DNA of 44,843 nt from JABDPF01 sp036351575 (GTDB taxonomy: Bacteria; Pseudomonadota; Gammaproteobacteria; Xanthomonadales; SZUA-36), in NCBI GenBank assembly GCA_036351575.1, contig JAZBPJ010000010.1, forward strand, positions 1-44,843. The letters run 5' to 3'. Positions 1 to 8,277 of this stretch are shown here, piece by piece; position 1 is the first letter of the stretch, and each line of letters starts with the position of its first letter. A program made the translations under genes and the position numbers. The notes beneath the pieces were generated by a model, which ran no database searches, was not told the origin of the DNA, and saw only the letters and a program-made list of their open reading frames with translations.

Positions 1-1
1 G

Positions 2-1432
2 CGAAACTTTTTCTTCGGCGTCATGCTGACCGCGCCGGGCCTCGGCATGGAAACGGCGAAGGAAGAGCTGGTCGAAGTCGTTGCCGAGCGTCTCGAGCCG
101 CACCTGAGCGGCGAGAAGTACCCGCAGCTGGAGCGCTACTTCCTCGGCACCGCCCGGGGCTGGGGAACGTTTATCGGCGGCGAGGCGACGAATCCCGACG
201 AGTTCGACGACCTGCTCGCGGTTTTCAACCGGGACATCATGTCGGGTTTTCCCGACACCTTCGGCTTTGTCGGCCGTGCCGGCATTTTCGGGGGCTCACG
301 CGGCGGCCGCCGCATCGATATCGATCTGTCCGCCGATTCATTCGAATCACTGCTGGCCGCCGGCCGGACCGGTTTTTACGTGCTGATGCAGGAAATGCCG
401 GAAGCCCAGATTCAACCCATACCCGGACTTGAACTGGCGGAGCCGGAAATCCGTCTCGTTCCGGACGATCGAAAGGTAGCGGAAGTCGGCTGGAGCCGTT
501 CCACGCTGGCGACCGCGATCCGCGCGATGGGCGATGGCGCCTTTCTCGGCGAATATTTCGACGGCACCCGTCGATACAACGTCATACTGCGAGCGGAGAA
601 CTGGTATTCACCCGAGGAACTGGGTTCCATTCCGGTTGCGACCACCGAGGGCGGTGTGCAGTCGCTGGGTGAACTGGTGCGCGTGAAACGAACCGCCGGC
701 CCTTCCAGCATTCGAAGGATCGACCGCAAGCGCACGCTGACCCTCCAGGTCACGCCGCCGGCGCAGATGCCGATGGAAGAGGCGCTGGCGATCATCAAGG
801 AGCGTGTGGCGCCGGTCATCCTAGACAGCATGCCGGAAGACGGAATGGTCCGTTACCGGGGTACTGCGGAGGCGCTCGATGAAGCGCTGACCAGCATGAC
901 CGGGAGTTTTGCCCTGGCCGTGGTGATCCTGTACCTCCTGATTTCCGCGCTTTTCCGCTCTTTCAGGGACTCGCTGCTGGTAATCCTGACCATACCGATG
1001 GCCACGGTCGGCGGCATCCTGACGCTGCGCATCGTCGATCTCGCGCTGTTCGCCAGCGGCGGACAGGCGATGGACCTGCTGACCATGATCGGTTTCGTCA
1101 TCCTGCTGGGCCTCGTCGTCAACAACGCGATACTGCTGGTCTACCGCGCGCGTGATGCAGAGCGCGAAGGCATGGCCCGCCGGGAAGCCGTGGAGAGCGC
1201 GGTGCGTCTGCGCCTGAGACCGATCCTGATGAGCACGACGACCAGCGTTTTCGGCATGCTGCCCCTGCTGTTGATGCCCGGAGCGGGCACCGAACTGTAC
1301 CGCGGCATGGCGGCCGTTATCGTCGGCGGCATGCTGGTCAGCACCCTGTTCACCCTGATCCTGTTGCCCAGCCTGTTGCGCCTGAACGAAGAGCGCCAGC
1401 AGGCGGGTTCACCTGCAGCCGAGGCCGCGTGA
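2..1432 (+). CDS. RND efflux transporter permease subunit (5' truncated by window edge)
   Basis: This is the C-terminal part of an inner-membrane RND (AcrB/HAE1-type) proton-driven drug exporter. The frame is open to the first bases of the window, so the true start lies outside it. What is visible is a long periplasmic porter/docking segment (about residues 1-295 of the fragment), then a block of hydrophobic helices (about 300-460). The latter includes ALFRSFRDSLLVILTIPMA and GLVVNNAILLVYRARD, which are characteristic of the second transmembrane half of RND pumps. The stop lies 3 bases before the adaptor gene, so the two are surely co-transcribed. Permease before adaptor is the reverse of the commoner acrAB order. 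Substrate cannot be inferred. An outer-membrane channel gene is not seen in the window. Confidence 0.93.
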   Translation, partial: RNFFFGVMLTAPGLGMETAKEELVEVVAERLEPHLSGEKYPQLERYFLGTARGWGTFIGGEATNPDEFDDLLAVFNRDIMSGFPDTFGFVGRAGIFGGSRGGRRIDIDLSADSFESLLAAGRTGFYVLMQEMPEAQIQPIPGLELAEPEIRLVPDDRKVAEVGWSRSTLATAIRAMGDGAFLGEYFDGTRRYNVILRAENWYSPEELGSIPVATTEGGVQSLGELVRVKRTAGPSSIRRIDRKRTLTLQVTPPAQMPMEEALAIIKERVAPVILDSMPEDGMVRYRGTAEALDEALTSMTGSFALAVVILYLLISALFRSFRDSLLVILTIPMATVGGILTLRIVDLALFASGGQAMDLLTMIGFVILLGLVVNNAILLVYRARDAEREGMARREAVESAVRLRLRPILMSTTTSVFGMLPLLLMPGAGTELYRGMAAVIVGGMLVSTLFTLILLPSLLRLNEERQQAGSPAAEAA

Positions 1433-1435
1433 CCC

Positions 1436-2494
1436 ATGAAGAACGTATTTATCAGCCACCTGATCCGCAGCGCCTTCCTCCTGACGCTGGCCCTGGCTTC
1501 CGGTCCCGCGGCTGCCCAGATGGGCGGACCCGCGCTGGTACGGGTCGCCAGCGCCGAAATCCAGGACATCACGCCCGTGACCATGGTGCCCGCCACCGTC
1601 GTCAGCCGCAGCGATGCGCGCCTGGCCGCGGAAGTAGAGGGCCGGCTGACCGATGTCGTGGATGTCGGCACCGTGGTCGCCGCGGGCGACCCGGTCGCGT
1701 TTATCGAGGACACCACGCTGCGACTGCGGAATACCGAGCTGCAAGCACAGGTCGAGCGTGCCAGGGCGAGCCTGCGGTTCCTTGAAAGCGAAGAGGAGCG
1801 ATTCGCCAAGCTGTCGGAATCCAACCTGGCGGCCCTGACGCAGCTGGAACAGACCCGTTCAGACCGCGACGTCGCCCGCGGTGACCTCGCGGTCGCGCGC
1901 GCGCGCCTGGCGCAGAACGAGGATCAGCTGGCGCGCACGCGGATTCTCGCGCCTTACGGGGGCATCGTGGTCGAGCGGCTGATGATGCCCGGTGAGCGCG
2001 TCGTGGTCGGCAGCCAGGTCGTGCGTCTCGTGGACCAGCAAAACCTGGAAGTGATCGCACGCGCGCCGTTGGATTATTTCCAGTTCGTACGTCCCGGTCA
2101 GCGCTTGGAAATGCGTTCGCCGAACCGGACCGAAACGGGCGTCGTGCGCACCGTCGTGGCGGTGGGAGACCTCAGCAATCACCAGTTCGAGCTGCGGCTG
2201 GATCCCGAGAATACCCGCTTTCCGGTCGGGCAGACCTTGCGCATTTCCATTCCCGTCTCCGAGGTTCGCCAGGCCCTGACGGTGCCGCGTGACGCGCTGG
2301 TCCTCAGGCCGGAGGGCATGAGCGTTTTCGTTTTGAACGCCGACGGTACGGCGCGGCAGGTCAAGGTCACCGCCGGCGTGGGGCAGGGCGAGCGTATCGA
2401 GATCACGGGAGCGGTCGAGCCCGGAGACCGGGTGGTTATCCGCGGTAACGAACGGCTTCAGCCGGGTCAGGCCGTCAGCATCATGGAAGACTGA
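1436..2494 (+). CDS. RND efflux periplasmic adaptor (membrane fusion protein)
   Basis: This 352-residue protein is of the AcrA/MexE type and would link the upstream RND permease to an outer-membrane channel. Residues 1-28 form a cleavable signal peptide (hydrophobic core FLLTLALASG, cleavage near AAAQ). A lipoyl/biotinyl-like half follows (about 50-80, ending VAAGDPVAFIED). Next is an Arg/Glu-rich alpha-helical hairpin (about 85-150), the second lipoyl half (ILAPYGGIVVERLMMPGERV), a beta-barrel and a membrane-proximal domain near the C-terminus. There is no lipobox cysteine, so it is probably anchored by contacts rather than lipid. No clear Shine-Dalgarno precedes the ATG, and translation is likely coupled to the permease stop 3 bases upstream. 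Its stop shares one base with the next gene (TGATG). Confidence 0.93.
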   Translation: MKNVFISHLIRSAFLLTLALASGPAAAQMGGPALVRVASAEIQDITPVTMVPATVVSRSDARLAAEVEGRLTDVVDVGTVVAAGDPVAFIEDTTLRLRNTELQAQVERARASLRFLESEEERFAKLSESNLAALTQLEQTRSDRDVARGDLAVARARLAQNEDQLARTRILAPYGGIVVERLMMPGERVVVGSQVVRLVDQQNLEVIARAPLDYFQFVRPGQRLEMRSPNRTETGVVRTVVAVGDLSNHQFELRLDPENTRFPVGQTLRISIPVSEVRQALTVPRDALVLRPEGMSVFVLNADGTARQVKVTAGVGQGERIEITGAVEPGDRVVIRGNERLQPGQAVSIMED

Positions 2495-3798
2495 TGCCTG
2501 GAGAAGGCAGTCGCGGAATGCTGGCGAAACTGGTGCGCGTCGAGCCCGGCGAATGGCCCCGGCTCGCTATCGCCTTTGCCTATTTTTTCTTTCTCCTGGG
2601 CGGCTATTTCATGCTTCGCCCGCTGCGCGGAGCGGTAGCCGCCAACAACAGCGATATTCTGCACCTGCTTTACACTGCGACATTCGTAACCATGCTGGCG
2701 ATCGTGCCGGTGTTCGGCTTCCTGGTTTCGCGTTTTCGGCGCGGACAATTCGTACCGGGCCTGTACCTGTTTTTTATCGTCAACCTGCTGCTGTTCGCGG
2801 CCGGCTTCGAGGGTGACGAAACGCCGCAGTGGATCCAGCGGAGTTTTTACGTCTGGCTCAGCGTATTCAACCTGTTCGTGGTCTCGATATTCTGGAGCTT
2901 CATGGCCGATGTGTTCCGGCCCGGTCAGGCGACACGGTTGTTTGGCTTCATCATGGCCGGCGGCAGTATCGGGGCCATTGTCGGCCCGTCCATAACCCGC
3001 CTTGTCGTTGCCGACCACGGCGCGTCCGGGGTCATGCTGGTAGCCGTGGGAGCGCTCCTGGTCGCGACCGTCATGGCCGTCGTGCTTGGCCGATACGCCA
3101 GCTCCCGCGAGGATATTTCGCGAACGGAAGGATCGGGTGCGGTGATCGGCGGCAGCATCTGGGAAGGTGCCGTTCGCGTATTCCGCTCTGAGTACCTGTT
3201 GTATGCCTGCCTGCTGATGCTGCTGCACAACCTGACTTCCACGTTCCTGTTCAACGGGCTGGCCGTGCTCGTGGACCAGCAGGTCAGCGGCTTCGAGGCG
3301 CGCACGTCACTTTTCAGCACGGTGGACCAGGTGGTTCAGGTGCTGGCCTTCCTGTTCCAGTTTTTCATCACTTCGCGCCTGATCGCGCGTATCGGGATGT
3401 CAGGTACCCTGACCATGGTGCCGGCGGTGCTCGCCAGCGGCCTGGTGATTCTCGGCAGTTCGATGGGACTGGTCCTGTTTGCGGCCGTCCAGGTCGCGCA
3501 AAGGTCGCTCAACTACGGTGTCCTGGGTCCCGCAAAGGAGATGCTGTTCACGGTGGTGGATCGCGAGACACGGTACAAGAGCAAGAATTTCATCGACACG
3601 GTGGTCTACCGTGGGAGCGATGTCACGGCGAGCTGGATCTTCAAGGGTTTGCTCTCGGCTGGCTTCTCGCTGGCGAACATCGCGTGGATATTCGTCCCGG
3701 TACTGGGCGTCTGGGGGCTCGGCGCCTGGCGGCTGGGTAAAATCTACCAGCGCTTTCGCAGCACGGTCGGCGCTCAGGTGCCGCCGGCTGCCGACTGA
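2494..3798 (+). CDS. NTP/NDP exchange-type membrane transporter (MFS-like)
   Basis: A 434-residue polytopic membrane protein with about 12 hydrophobic segments. The N-terminal motif GGYFMLRPLRGAVA and the overall pattern resemble the bacterial relatives of the ATP/ADP (NTT) translocases that databases label NTP/NDP exchange transporters or MFS. Substrate is not shown by the sequence: free-living proteobacteria carry these proteins with unproven function. The start overlaps the adaptor stop by one base (TGATG), so it appears to be the third gene of the efflux operon. An in-frame ATG at 2518 is an alternative start, with GGAGAAGG about 10 bases upstream, and would begin at MLAKLVRVEPGEW, close to typical family N-termini. 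It converges on the ABC ATPase gene with a 13-base gap and no recognisable terminator. Confidence 0.8.
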   Translation: MPGEGSRGMLAKLVRVEPGEWPRLAIAFAYFFFLLGGYFMLRPLRGAVAANNSDILHLLYTATFVTMLAIVPVFGFLVSRFRRGQFVPGLYLFFIVNLLLFAAGFEGDETPQWIQRSFYVWLSVFNLFVVSIFWSFMADVFRPGQATRLFGFIMAGGSIGAIVGPSITRLVVADHGASGVMLVAVGALLVATVMAVVLGRYASSREDISRTEGSGAVIGGSIWEGAVRVFRSEYLLYACLLMLLHNLTSTFLFNGLAVLVDQQVSGFEARTSLFSTVDQVVQVLAFLFQFFITSRLIARIGMSGTLTMVPAVLASGLVILGSSMGLVLFAAVQVAQRSLNYGVLGPAKEMLFTVVDRETRYKSKNFIDTVVYRGSDVTASWIFKGLLSAGFSLANIAWIFVPVLGVWGLGAWRLGKIYQRFRSTVGAQVPPAAD

Positions 3799-3811
3799 AG
3801 GTTCACGCGCT

Positions 3812-4597
3812 TCAATCGGACAGGCGTGAGAACGCCGGGTGAAAGCGTCTTCCTTCCGGCGTGTCGATTGCGCTGACGGGGCACTGGTACAAGCGTTCGA
3901 GATTCTCGTTCGTCAGCAGTTCGACGGCCGGCCCGCCCAGCCACTCTCCATCTCCGAACAGCATCAGCACATGGCTGCAGTACATGGCGGCCAGGTTGAC
4001 GTCGTGCAGGGCAGTCAGAGCGAGGCGCCCGGACCCGTAGACCATGTCGCCGACCGTGCGCATGACCCGCACCTGGTGCCTGAAGTCGAGGTGGTTGGTG
4101 GGTTCGTCGAGCAGCATGAGATCGGGGTTCTGCACCATCAGCGTCGCGAATGCGAGCCGTCGGGCTTCGCCGCCGGACAGGCGCGTCACGCTGCGCTCGG
4201 CCAGTTCCGCCATGCCGACGGAGGCCAGGGCTTCGCGGGCCAGGCGGGTATCGCGCGCGCTCTCGCGTTCCCAGGCCGAGAGGTGCGGGTGCCTGCCGGT
4301 CAGCGCGGTCTGCAGCACGCTCGAGTCGAATACATAGACCGTATGCTGCTGCAGCATGCCGATTTTTTGCGCAATGCGTTTTCGCGGCAGCGTGGCGATC
4401 GGCGCTCCTTCGAGCAGTACCTTTCCCGCTGCCGACTCCTCCAGGCCCGCCAGGCACTTGAGCAGCGTTGTCTTGCCGATACCGTTCGGTCCGAGCAAGC
4501 CCCAGAATTCGCCGGAAGCGATTTCGAAATCGAGGGCAGTGACGACCTGGATGCCGCCGATGCTGACGTCGAGCGATTCACAGCGCAGGAAGCTCAT
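3812..4597 (-). CDS. ABC importer ATPase, FecE/BtuD-like
   Basis: The 261-residue ATP-binding subunit of an iron-chelate/heme/cobalamin-family importer. It has Walker A GPNGIGKTTLLK (about residues 35-46), signature LSGGEARRLAFA, Walker B LMLLDEPTNHLD and a switch His in ALHDVNLA. The reading frame stays open upstream, but the ATG at 4597 is chosen because it overlaps the permease stop as ATGA and gives the normal family length. Together with the permease it forms a BtuC2D2-type complex. Cobalamin is the likeliest substrate because a riboswitch-controlled btuB lies 3.7 kb away on the same strand, but iron-siderophore or heme uptake is not excluded. No periplasmic binding protein (BtuF) gene is present in the window. 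Confidence 0.9.
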   Translation of the reverse strand: MSFLRCESLDVSIGGIQVVTALDFEIASGEFWGLLGPNGIGKTTLLKCLAGLEESAAGKVLLEGAPIATLPRKRIAQKIGMLQQHTVYVFDSSVLQTALTGRHPHLSAWERESARDTRLAREALASVGMAELAERSVTRLSGGEARRLAFATLMVQNPDLMLLDEPTNHLDFRHQVRVMRTVGDMVYGSGRLALTALHDVNLAAMYCSHVLMLFGDGEWLGGPAVELLTNENLERLYQCPVSAIDTPEGRRFHPAFSRLSD

Positions 4598-5577
4598 TGC
4601 CGGACCCTCGCCCGGTTGAGCAGCAGCAGGAAAAGCGGTACGCCAAGCAAAGCCGTAACGACGCCGACCGGCAGCTGACGCGGTGCGATCACCGTGCGCG
4701 CCAGGGTATCGGACATCACCAGGAACAGGCCGCCGAACATGACGGCCGCCGGAAACAACACGCGGTGGTCGGAACCGACGACCAGGCGCATCAGGTGCGG
4801 GACGATCAGTCCGACGAATCCGATGTTCCCGGCAATGGAGACGGCCGTGGCTGTCAGGACCGAGGCGAGCAGGTATACCAGCCAGAGCAGCCACCGGGTC
4901 TGCTCGCCCAGCAGCCTTGCGGTGGTTTCACCCATGGCCAGCACGTTCAGGCTGCGCGCCATGCCCATGCAGACCATGAATACCAGGACCAGTATGATTA
5001 CGCCCCAGGCGGGCAGCTGCGAGTAACTCAGGTCGCCGATCAGCCAGAAAAGCATACCGCGCAGGCTTCCGTCCGGGCCGAGCGTCAACAGCAGGCTGAT
5101 CAGCGCCGCCCAGCCCGAAGCCGTCACGACACCGGTCAGCAGCAGGCGCGCACCGCTCCACGGCCCTTCGCCGCGCGCCAGGGTGAAAACGATGATGATG
5201 GATACCAGCGCGCCGCTCCAGGCCAGCGCCGGCAGAGCGGCGGCGGAGATGCCCAGCGTCATGCCGAGCAGGGCGGCGAACGAGGCCCCGCCGGAAACAC
5301 CCAGGATGTAGGGATCGGCCAGCGGGTTGCGCAGCAGGACCTGCATCAGGCAGCCGGAAAGGGACAGCAAAGCACCGACGGTCCATGCCGCAGCCGCGCG
5401 CGGCAGCCGCAGGCGCCAGACCAGTTCACCCGAATCCGCGGCCGGGTCGGTCAACGCCGCCCACCAGCCATCCAGGCCGAGGTTGACCGAGCCGACCGCA
5501 CTGGACAGCACAATGGCCGTTGCGGAAGCCATTGCGAGCAGCAGGAACAGCAGTCGGCGATATGCTGTTGGCATCAT
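4594..5577 (-). CDS. ABC importer permease, FecCD/BtuC family
   Basis: A 327-residue inner-membrane permease of the FecCD family. About ten hydrophobic helices are seen. Family motifs include RLPRAAAAWTVGALLSLSGC, then NPLADPYILGVSGGA, and IGFVGLIVPHLMRLVVGSDHR near the ATPase-coupling helix. Two adjacent ATG codons (5577 and 5574) can serve as start. The gene overlaps the ATPase gene by four bases. It is divergent from rppH across an 80-base gap that contains no cobalamin riboswitch, so if this is a B12 importer its control differs from that of btuB. BtuC function is inferred from neighbourhood, and a siderophore permease is the main alternative. Confidence 0.9.
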   Translation of the reverse strand: MMPTAYRRLLFLLLAMASATAIVLSSAVGSVNLGLDGWWAALTDPAADSGELVWRLRLPRAAAAWTVGALLSLSGCLMQVLLRNPLADPYILGVSGGASFAALLGMTLGISAAALPALAWSGALVSIIIVFTLARGEGPWSGARLLLTGVVTASGWAALISLLLTLGPDGSLRGMLFWLIGDLSYSQLPAWGVIILVLVFMVCMGMARSLNVLAMGETTARLLGEQTRWLLWLVYLLASVLTATAVSIAGNIGFVGLIVPHLMRLVVGSDHRVLFPAAVMFGGLFLVMSDTLARTVIAPRQLPVGVVTALLGVPLFLLLLNRARVRQ

Positions 5578-5657
5578 GGAAAAGAAACGATTAACATTTC
5601 GAGAAAGAAGAACTTGGAAGTATCACATGCCCCAATCCGGGCAGGCAAGCGCTGGAA

Positions 5658-6155
5658 ATGATTGATCCTGACGGTTTCAGACCTAATGTGGCCATTGTGC
5701 TGATGAACGACCAGAGACGGGTTTTCTGGGCGCAGCGGGCCAATAGTGACGGGTGGCAGTTCCCGCAGGGTGGAATGCGTTCGGACGAAACACCCGTGGA
5801 GGCCATGTACCGGGAACTGCAGGAGGAAACGGGTTTGCGGCCCGAGCACGTGGAGCTGATCGGTTCCACGCCCGGTTGGCTTCGATACCGCTTGCCGCGC
5901 CGTTACCAGCGTCACCACAGCAAACCGCTCTGCATCGGGCAAAAGCAGGTCTGGTTTCTGCTTCGCTTCCTTGCAGACGAAGGCGCTTTCAGCCTGGATG
6001 GCTGCGAACAGCCGGAGTTTTGCCGTTACAAATGGGTGGATTTCTGGTACCCGGTAAACAACGTGATTTCCTTCAAACGGCGCGTGTACCGCAAGGCTCT
6101 CGGCTTGTTGGAGCCGATGGCGGAAAACCACCTGCCGTCCGCGGACCTTTCTTGA
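5658..6155 (+). CDS. rppH: RNA pyrophosphohydrolase (Nudix)
   Basis: A 165-residue Nudix enzyme that removes pyrophosphate from the 5' end of triphosphorylated mRNA and so opens the RNase E decay pathway in the cytoplasm. The full Nudix box is present from GG at about residue 37 (GGMRSDETPVEAMYRELQEE), matching GX5EX7REUXEE. The N-terminus MIDPDGFRPNVAIVLMN and the later WFLLRF and YKWVDFWYPV segments match RppH rather than generic Nudix proteins. The start is fixed by homology to this N-terminus, and the Shine-Dalgarno is weak. It is followed 32 bases later by sufT on the same strand. The usual gammaproteobacterial partner ptsP is not adjacent. Confidence 0.93.
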   Translation: MIDPDGFRPNVAIVLMNDQRRVFWAQRANSDGWQFPQGGMRSDETPVEAMYRELQEETGLRPEHVELIGSTPGWLRYRLPRRYQRHHSKPLCIGQKQVWFLLRFLADEGAFSLDGCEQPEFCRYKWVDFWYPVNNVISFKRRVYRKALGLLEPMAENHLPSADLS

Positions 6156-6187
6156 TAACCCGGCCACCTGTCCGCATTTAAGCCCTG

Positions 6188-6739
6188 ATGTTTTCCCATA
6201 CCAGCCAACCCTGCACTTTCGAGCGTGACTGTGACGTGGTGATGATTCCGTCCGGTGACCGGGTGTCCATGCCTGCCGGTACGGTGGGCTATATCACCCA
6301 GGCCCTGGGTGGAAGCTTCACGGTGTTCGTCGATGGCAACCTGTTTCGCGTTGCCGGTATCGACGCGGACGCCATCGGCAAAGAGCCGGTGATGCCGCCG
6401 AGCCTGCCGGACGGCGCGACCGACGATGACGTGGAGAGCCTGTTGTGGGAACAGATGAAAACCGTCTACGACCCGGAGATACCGGTGAACATCGTCGACC
6501 TCGGCCTGGTTTACCGCTGCGATCTGAGCCGCGATGACCAGGGCCGCCGCGTGGTGTCGGTCACGATGACGCTGACTGCGCCCGGTTGCGGCATGGGGGA
6601 TATACTGGTGGATGACGTGCGCTCCAAGCTCGAGCTGATCCCCTCCGTGGAACAGGTCGACGTCGAACTGACGTTCGATCCGCCCTGGAACCACAACATG
6701 ATGTCGGAAGCCGCCCGTCTCGAAACGGGAATGTTCTAG
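6188..6739 (+). CDS. sufT: Fe-S cluster assembly protein SufT (DUF59)
   Basis: A 183-residue protein of the SufT type. An N-terminal domain (about 1-70, with GGSFTVFVDGNLFRVAGIDA) is followed by an MIP18/DUF59 domain (about 85-170) containing VYDPEIPVNIVDLGLVY and LTAPGCGMGD. That order is diagnostic of SufT, which assists Fe-S cluster maturation or delivery. The conserved Cys of APGCGM is intact. The gene is not next to a suf or isc operon here but sits behind rppH and ends 3 bases before the convergent apbE stop. An internal ATG at 6242 would remove the N-terminal 18 residues and is less likely. Confidence 0.9.
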   Translation: MFSHTSQPCTFERDCDVVMIPSGDRVSMPAGTVGYITQALGGSFTVFVDGNLFRVAGIDADAIGKEPVMPPSLPDGATDDDVESLLWEQMKTVYDPEIPVNIVDLGLVYRCDLSRDDQGRRVVSVTMTLTAPGCGMGDILVDDVRSKLELIPSVEQVDVELTFDPPWNHNMMSEAARLETGMF

Positions 6740-6742
6740 GCG

Positions 6743-7777
6743 TTAGAAGTCGTAAATCCTGACTTCGGATTCTTTCAGCAGTTCGACGCGCTCGCTCATG
6801 GCGCGCGTCATGTGCACGACTCCGTGTTCGTCGATCAGCATCACGGCCCCGGTGCCGAGTTTTCTCGCCACTTCGAGCCAGTCGGCCAGACCGGCCACCG
6901 TGATCGCGGTGGCAGCGGCGTCAGCCAGGATTCCCTCGTCCGTGATCACGGTAACCGATGAGAGGTCGGTCACGGGCCAGCCCGTGCGGGGATCCAGGAT
7001 ATGCGGGTAACGCTCTTTTTCGTCCTGGCGAAAGCGCTCGTAGTTGCCCGATGTGAATATCGCCTCGTCACGGCCGGTCCTGATGCTTGCCACGACGCCC
7101 CCGCCCGGCGAGCGCACCGCGATATTCCAGGGCCGCTCGCCGTGGCTTCCGATCGCGCGCAGGTCCCCCCCGGCATTGACGATGGCGTTGCCGATTCCCC
7201 GTTCACGCAGGATGGAACAGGCGATATCGATGGCGTGACCCTTGGCAATGCCGCCGAAGTCGAGCATCACGGCGGGGTTGACCGAACGCACGGTGGCGCC
7301 ATCGATCCGGACATCCAGGCTGCTCGGCTCTTGCTGCAGCCATCGTTCGATCGCATCGGCACTCGGCGGCGGCCCCAATACCGGATAATCCGATGTATGA
7401 AAGCCCCATAGCCGGATCAGGCCGCCGATCGCCGGGTTGAATCGCCCGCCGGAGGCGGTTTCGTATTCCTGGGCGCGCTGAATCATCAGCAGGATGTCTT
7501 CATTGGCCGTGGCCGCCTCGCCCCGGGAGAACGCGTCGTTGATTTCGGTCAGCATTCCGGTCTCCCACGAGTGCCAATCCCGGTGCATGCCCTGGAAGCG
7601 CTGCTGCAGCTCGTTGAACGCAGCGTGCGTCCGGGCGTCATCACTGTCCCACACAGTCACGCCAACGAGCGTGCCGAAAACGTAGAAATCCTGGTGGTAT
7701 TCTCGCGGCGCCGGCGAACAGGACTGCAGGCAGAACGTGACCAGCGCCAGGGCGAAGGTTGACACCATTTTCTTCAT
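6743..7777 (-). CDS. apbE: FAD:protein FMN transferase, lipoprotein ApbE
   Basis: A 344-residue ApbE family protein, which attaches FMN to Thr/Ser of exported or membrane proteins (NqrB/C, RnfD/G, NosR types) at the periplasmic face. A lipoprotein signal with LQSC places the lipidated Cys near residue 20. Family motifs follow in order: GGRFNPAIGGLIRLWGF, DFGGIAKGHAID, NAGGDLRAIG, TSGNYERF and HILDPRTGWPV (metal/FAD site). Start ATG at 7777 has AAGG six bases upstream. No Nqr/Rnf/Nos operon is in this window, so the flavinylation target lies elsewhere. It is convergent with sufT (3-base gap) and divergent from ygbA. Confidence 0.94.
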   Translation of the reverse strand: MKKMVSTFALALVTFCLQSCSPAPREYHQDFYVFGTLVGVTVWDSDDARTHAAFNELQQRFQGMHRDWHSWETGMLTEINDAFSRGEAATANEDILLMIQRAQEYETASGGRFNPAIGGLIRLWGFHTSDYPVLGPPPSADAIERWLQQEPSSLDVRIDGATVRSVNPAVMLDFGGIAKGHAIDIACSILRERGIGNAIVNAGGDLRAIGSHGERPWNIAVRSPGGGVVASIRTGRDEAIFTSGNYERFRQDEKERYPHILDPRTGWPVTDLSSVTVITDEGILADAAATAITVAGLADWLEVARKLGTGAVMLIDEHGVVHMTRAMSERVELLKESEVRIYDF

Positions 7778-7858
7778 TGGCTGCCTTTCTCTTATTCCGG
7801 CTTGATTCTGACCCCGGAATGATACCCAAGGTCCATCCCGAGCACGACCCGCACTGCA

Positions 7859-7870
7859 TGACCCGGGTCA
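7859..7870. promoter_or_regulatory. 12-bp perfect palindrome upstream of ygbA
   Basis: TGACCCGGGTCA is a perfect palindrome about 36 bases before the ygbA start, just outside the candidate -35 element. It could be an operator half of a dimeric regulator. It does not resemble the AT-rich NsrR operator known for E. coli ygbA. Function is inference only. Confidence 0.35.
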
Positions 7871-7872
7871 AA

Positions 7873-7899
7873 TTGATGAATGAATGATGCAGCTATTAT
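7873..7899 (+). promoter_or_regulatory. candidate ygbA promoter
   Basis: TTGATG (7873-7878) and TATTAT (7894-7899) are separated by 15 bases, shorter than ideal for sigma-70. The start codon at 7906 lies only six bases beyond the -10 element, so a transcript from here would begin at or next to the ATG. Confidence 0.35.
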
Positions 7900-7905
7900 C
7901 TGAGC

Positions 7906-8277
7906 ATGGAGCAACTGAAGGGCAGGCTGAAAAGAGAGCACGACACGCTCGAGTGCATGACGCGCATTTATTGCGCGCGGCATCATGCCGCCGAGGGCGG
8001 GGCAGCATTGTGCCCGGACTGCCGTGAACTGGTGGATTACGCTTATCAGCGGCTGCTGCGGTGTCCGTTTGGCGTTGAAAAACCAACCTGCGCCAACTGC
8101 CCGGTCCATTGCTACAAGCACGCTCAACGCGAGGAAGTCCGCAAGATCATGCGTTTTTCCGGCCCTCGCATGACCTGGCGTCATCCCGTCAAGGCATTCC
8201 TTCATGTCCTGGACAAGGGCCGCAGCGTGGAGCACCCCGCGGTTACGCGTCTCAGGGAGTCCAGGCGAGGGAAATGA
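7906..8277 (+). CDS. ygbA: YgbA family (nitrous-oxide-stimulated promoter) protein
   Basis: A 123-residue small cysteine-rich protein of the YgbA_NO family, whose E. coli member is induced by nitric oxide through NsrR. Visible features are ARHHAAEGGAALCPDCRELVDY and a second Cys cluster around CPFGVEKPTCANCPVHCY, giving two CxxC-like pairs that could bind metal or a cluster. A basic, Trp-containing C-terminal part includes MRFSGPRMTWRHPV. No Shine-Dalgarno precedes the ATG. The gene's 3' end overlaps the end of btuB on the opposite strand by 26 bases. Biochemical function of the family is not established to my knowledge. The link to nitrosative stress is inherited from the family. Confidence 0.85.
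   Translation: MEQLKGRLKREHDTLECMTRIYCARHHAAEGGAALCPDCRELVDYAYQRLLRCPFGVEKPTCANCPVHCYKHAQREEVRKIMRFSGPRMTWRHPVKAFLHVLDKGRSVEHPAVTRLRESRRGK

Noticed and set aside
7794..7820. Inverted repeat ATTCCGG-N13-CCGGAAT between apbE and ygbA, considered as a terminator
   Set aside because: No T-run on either side, and both neighbouring genes start, rather than end, at this gap. It may still be a weak operator, but there is nothing further to support it.
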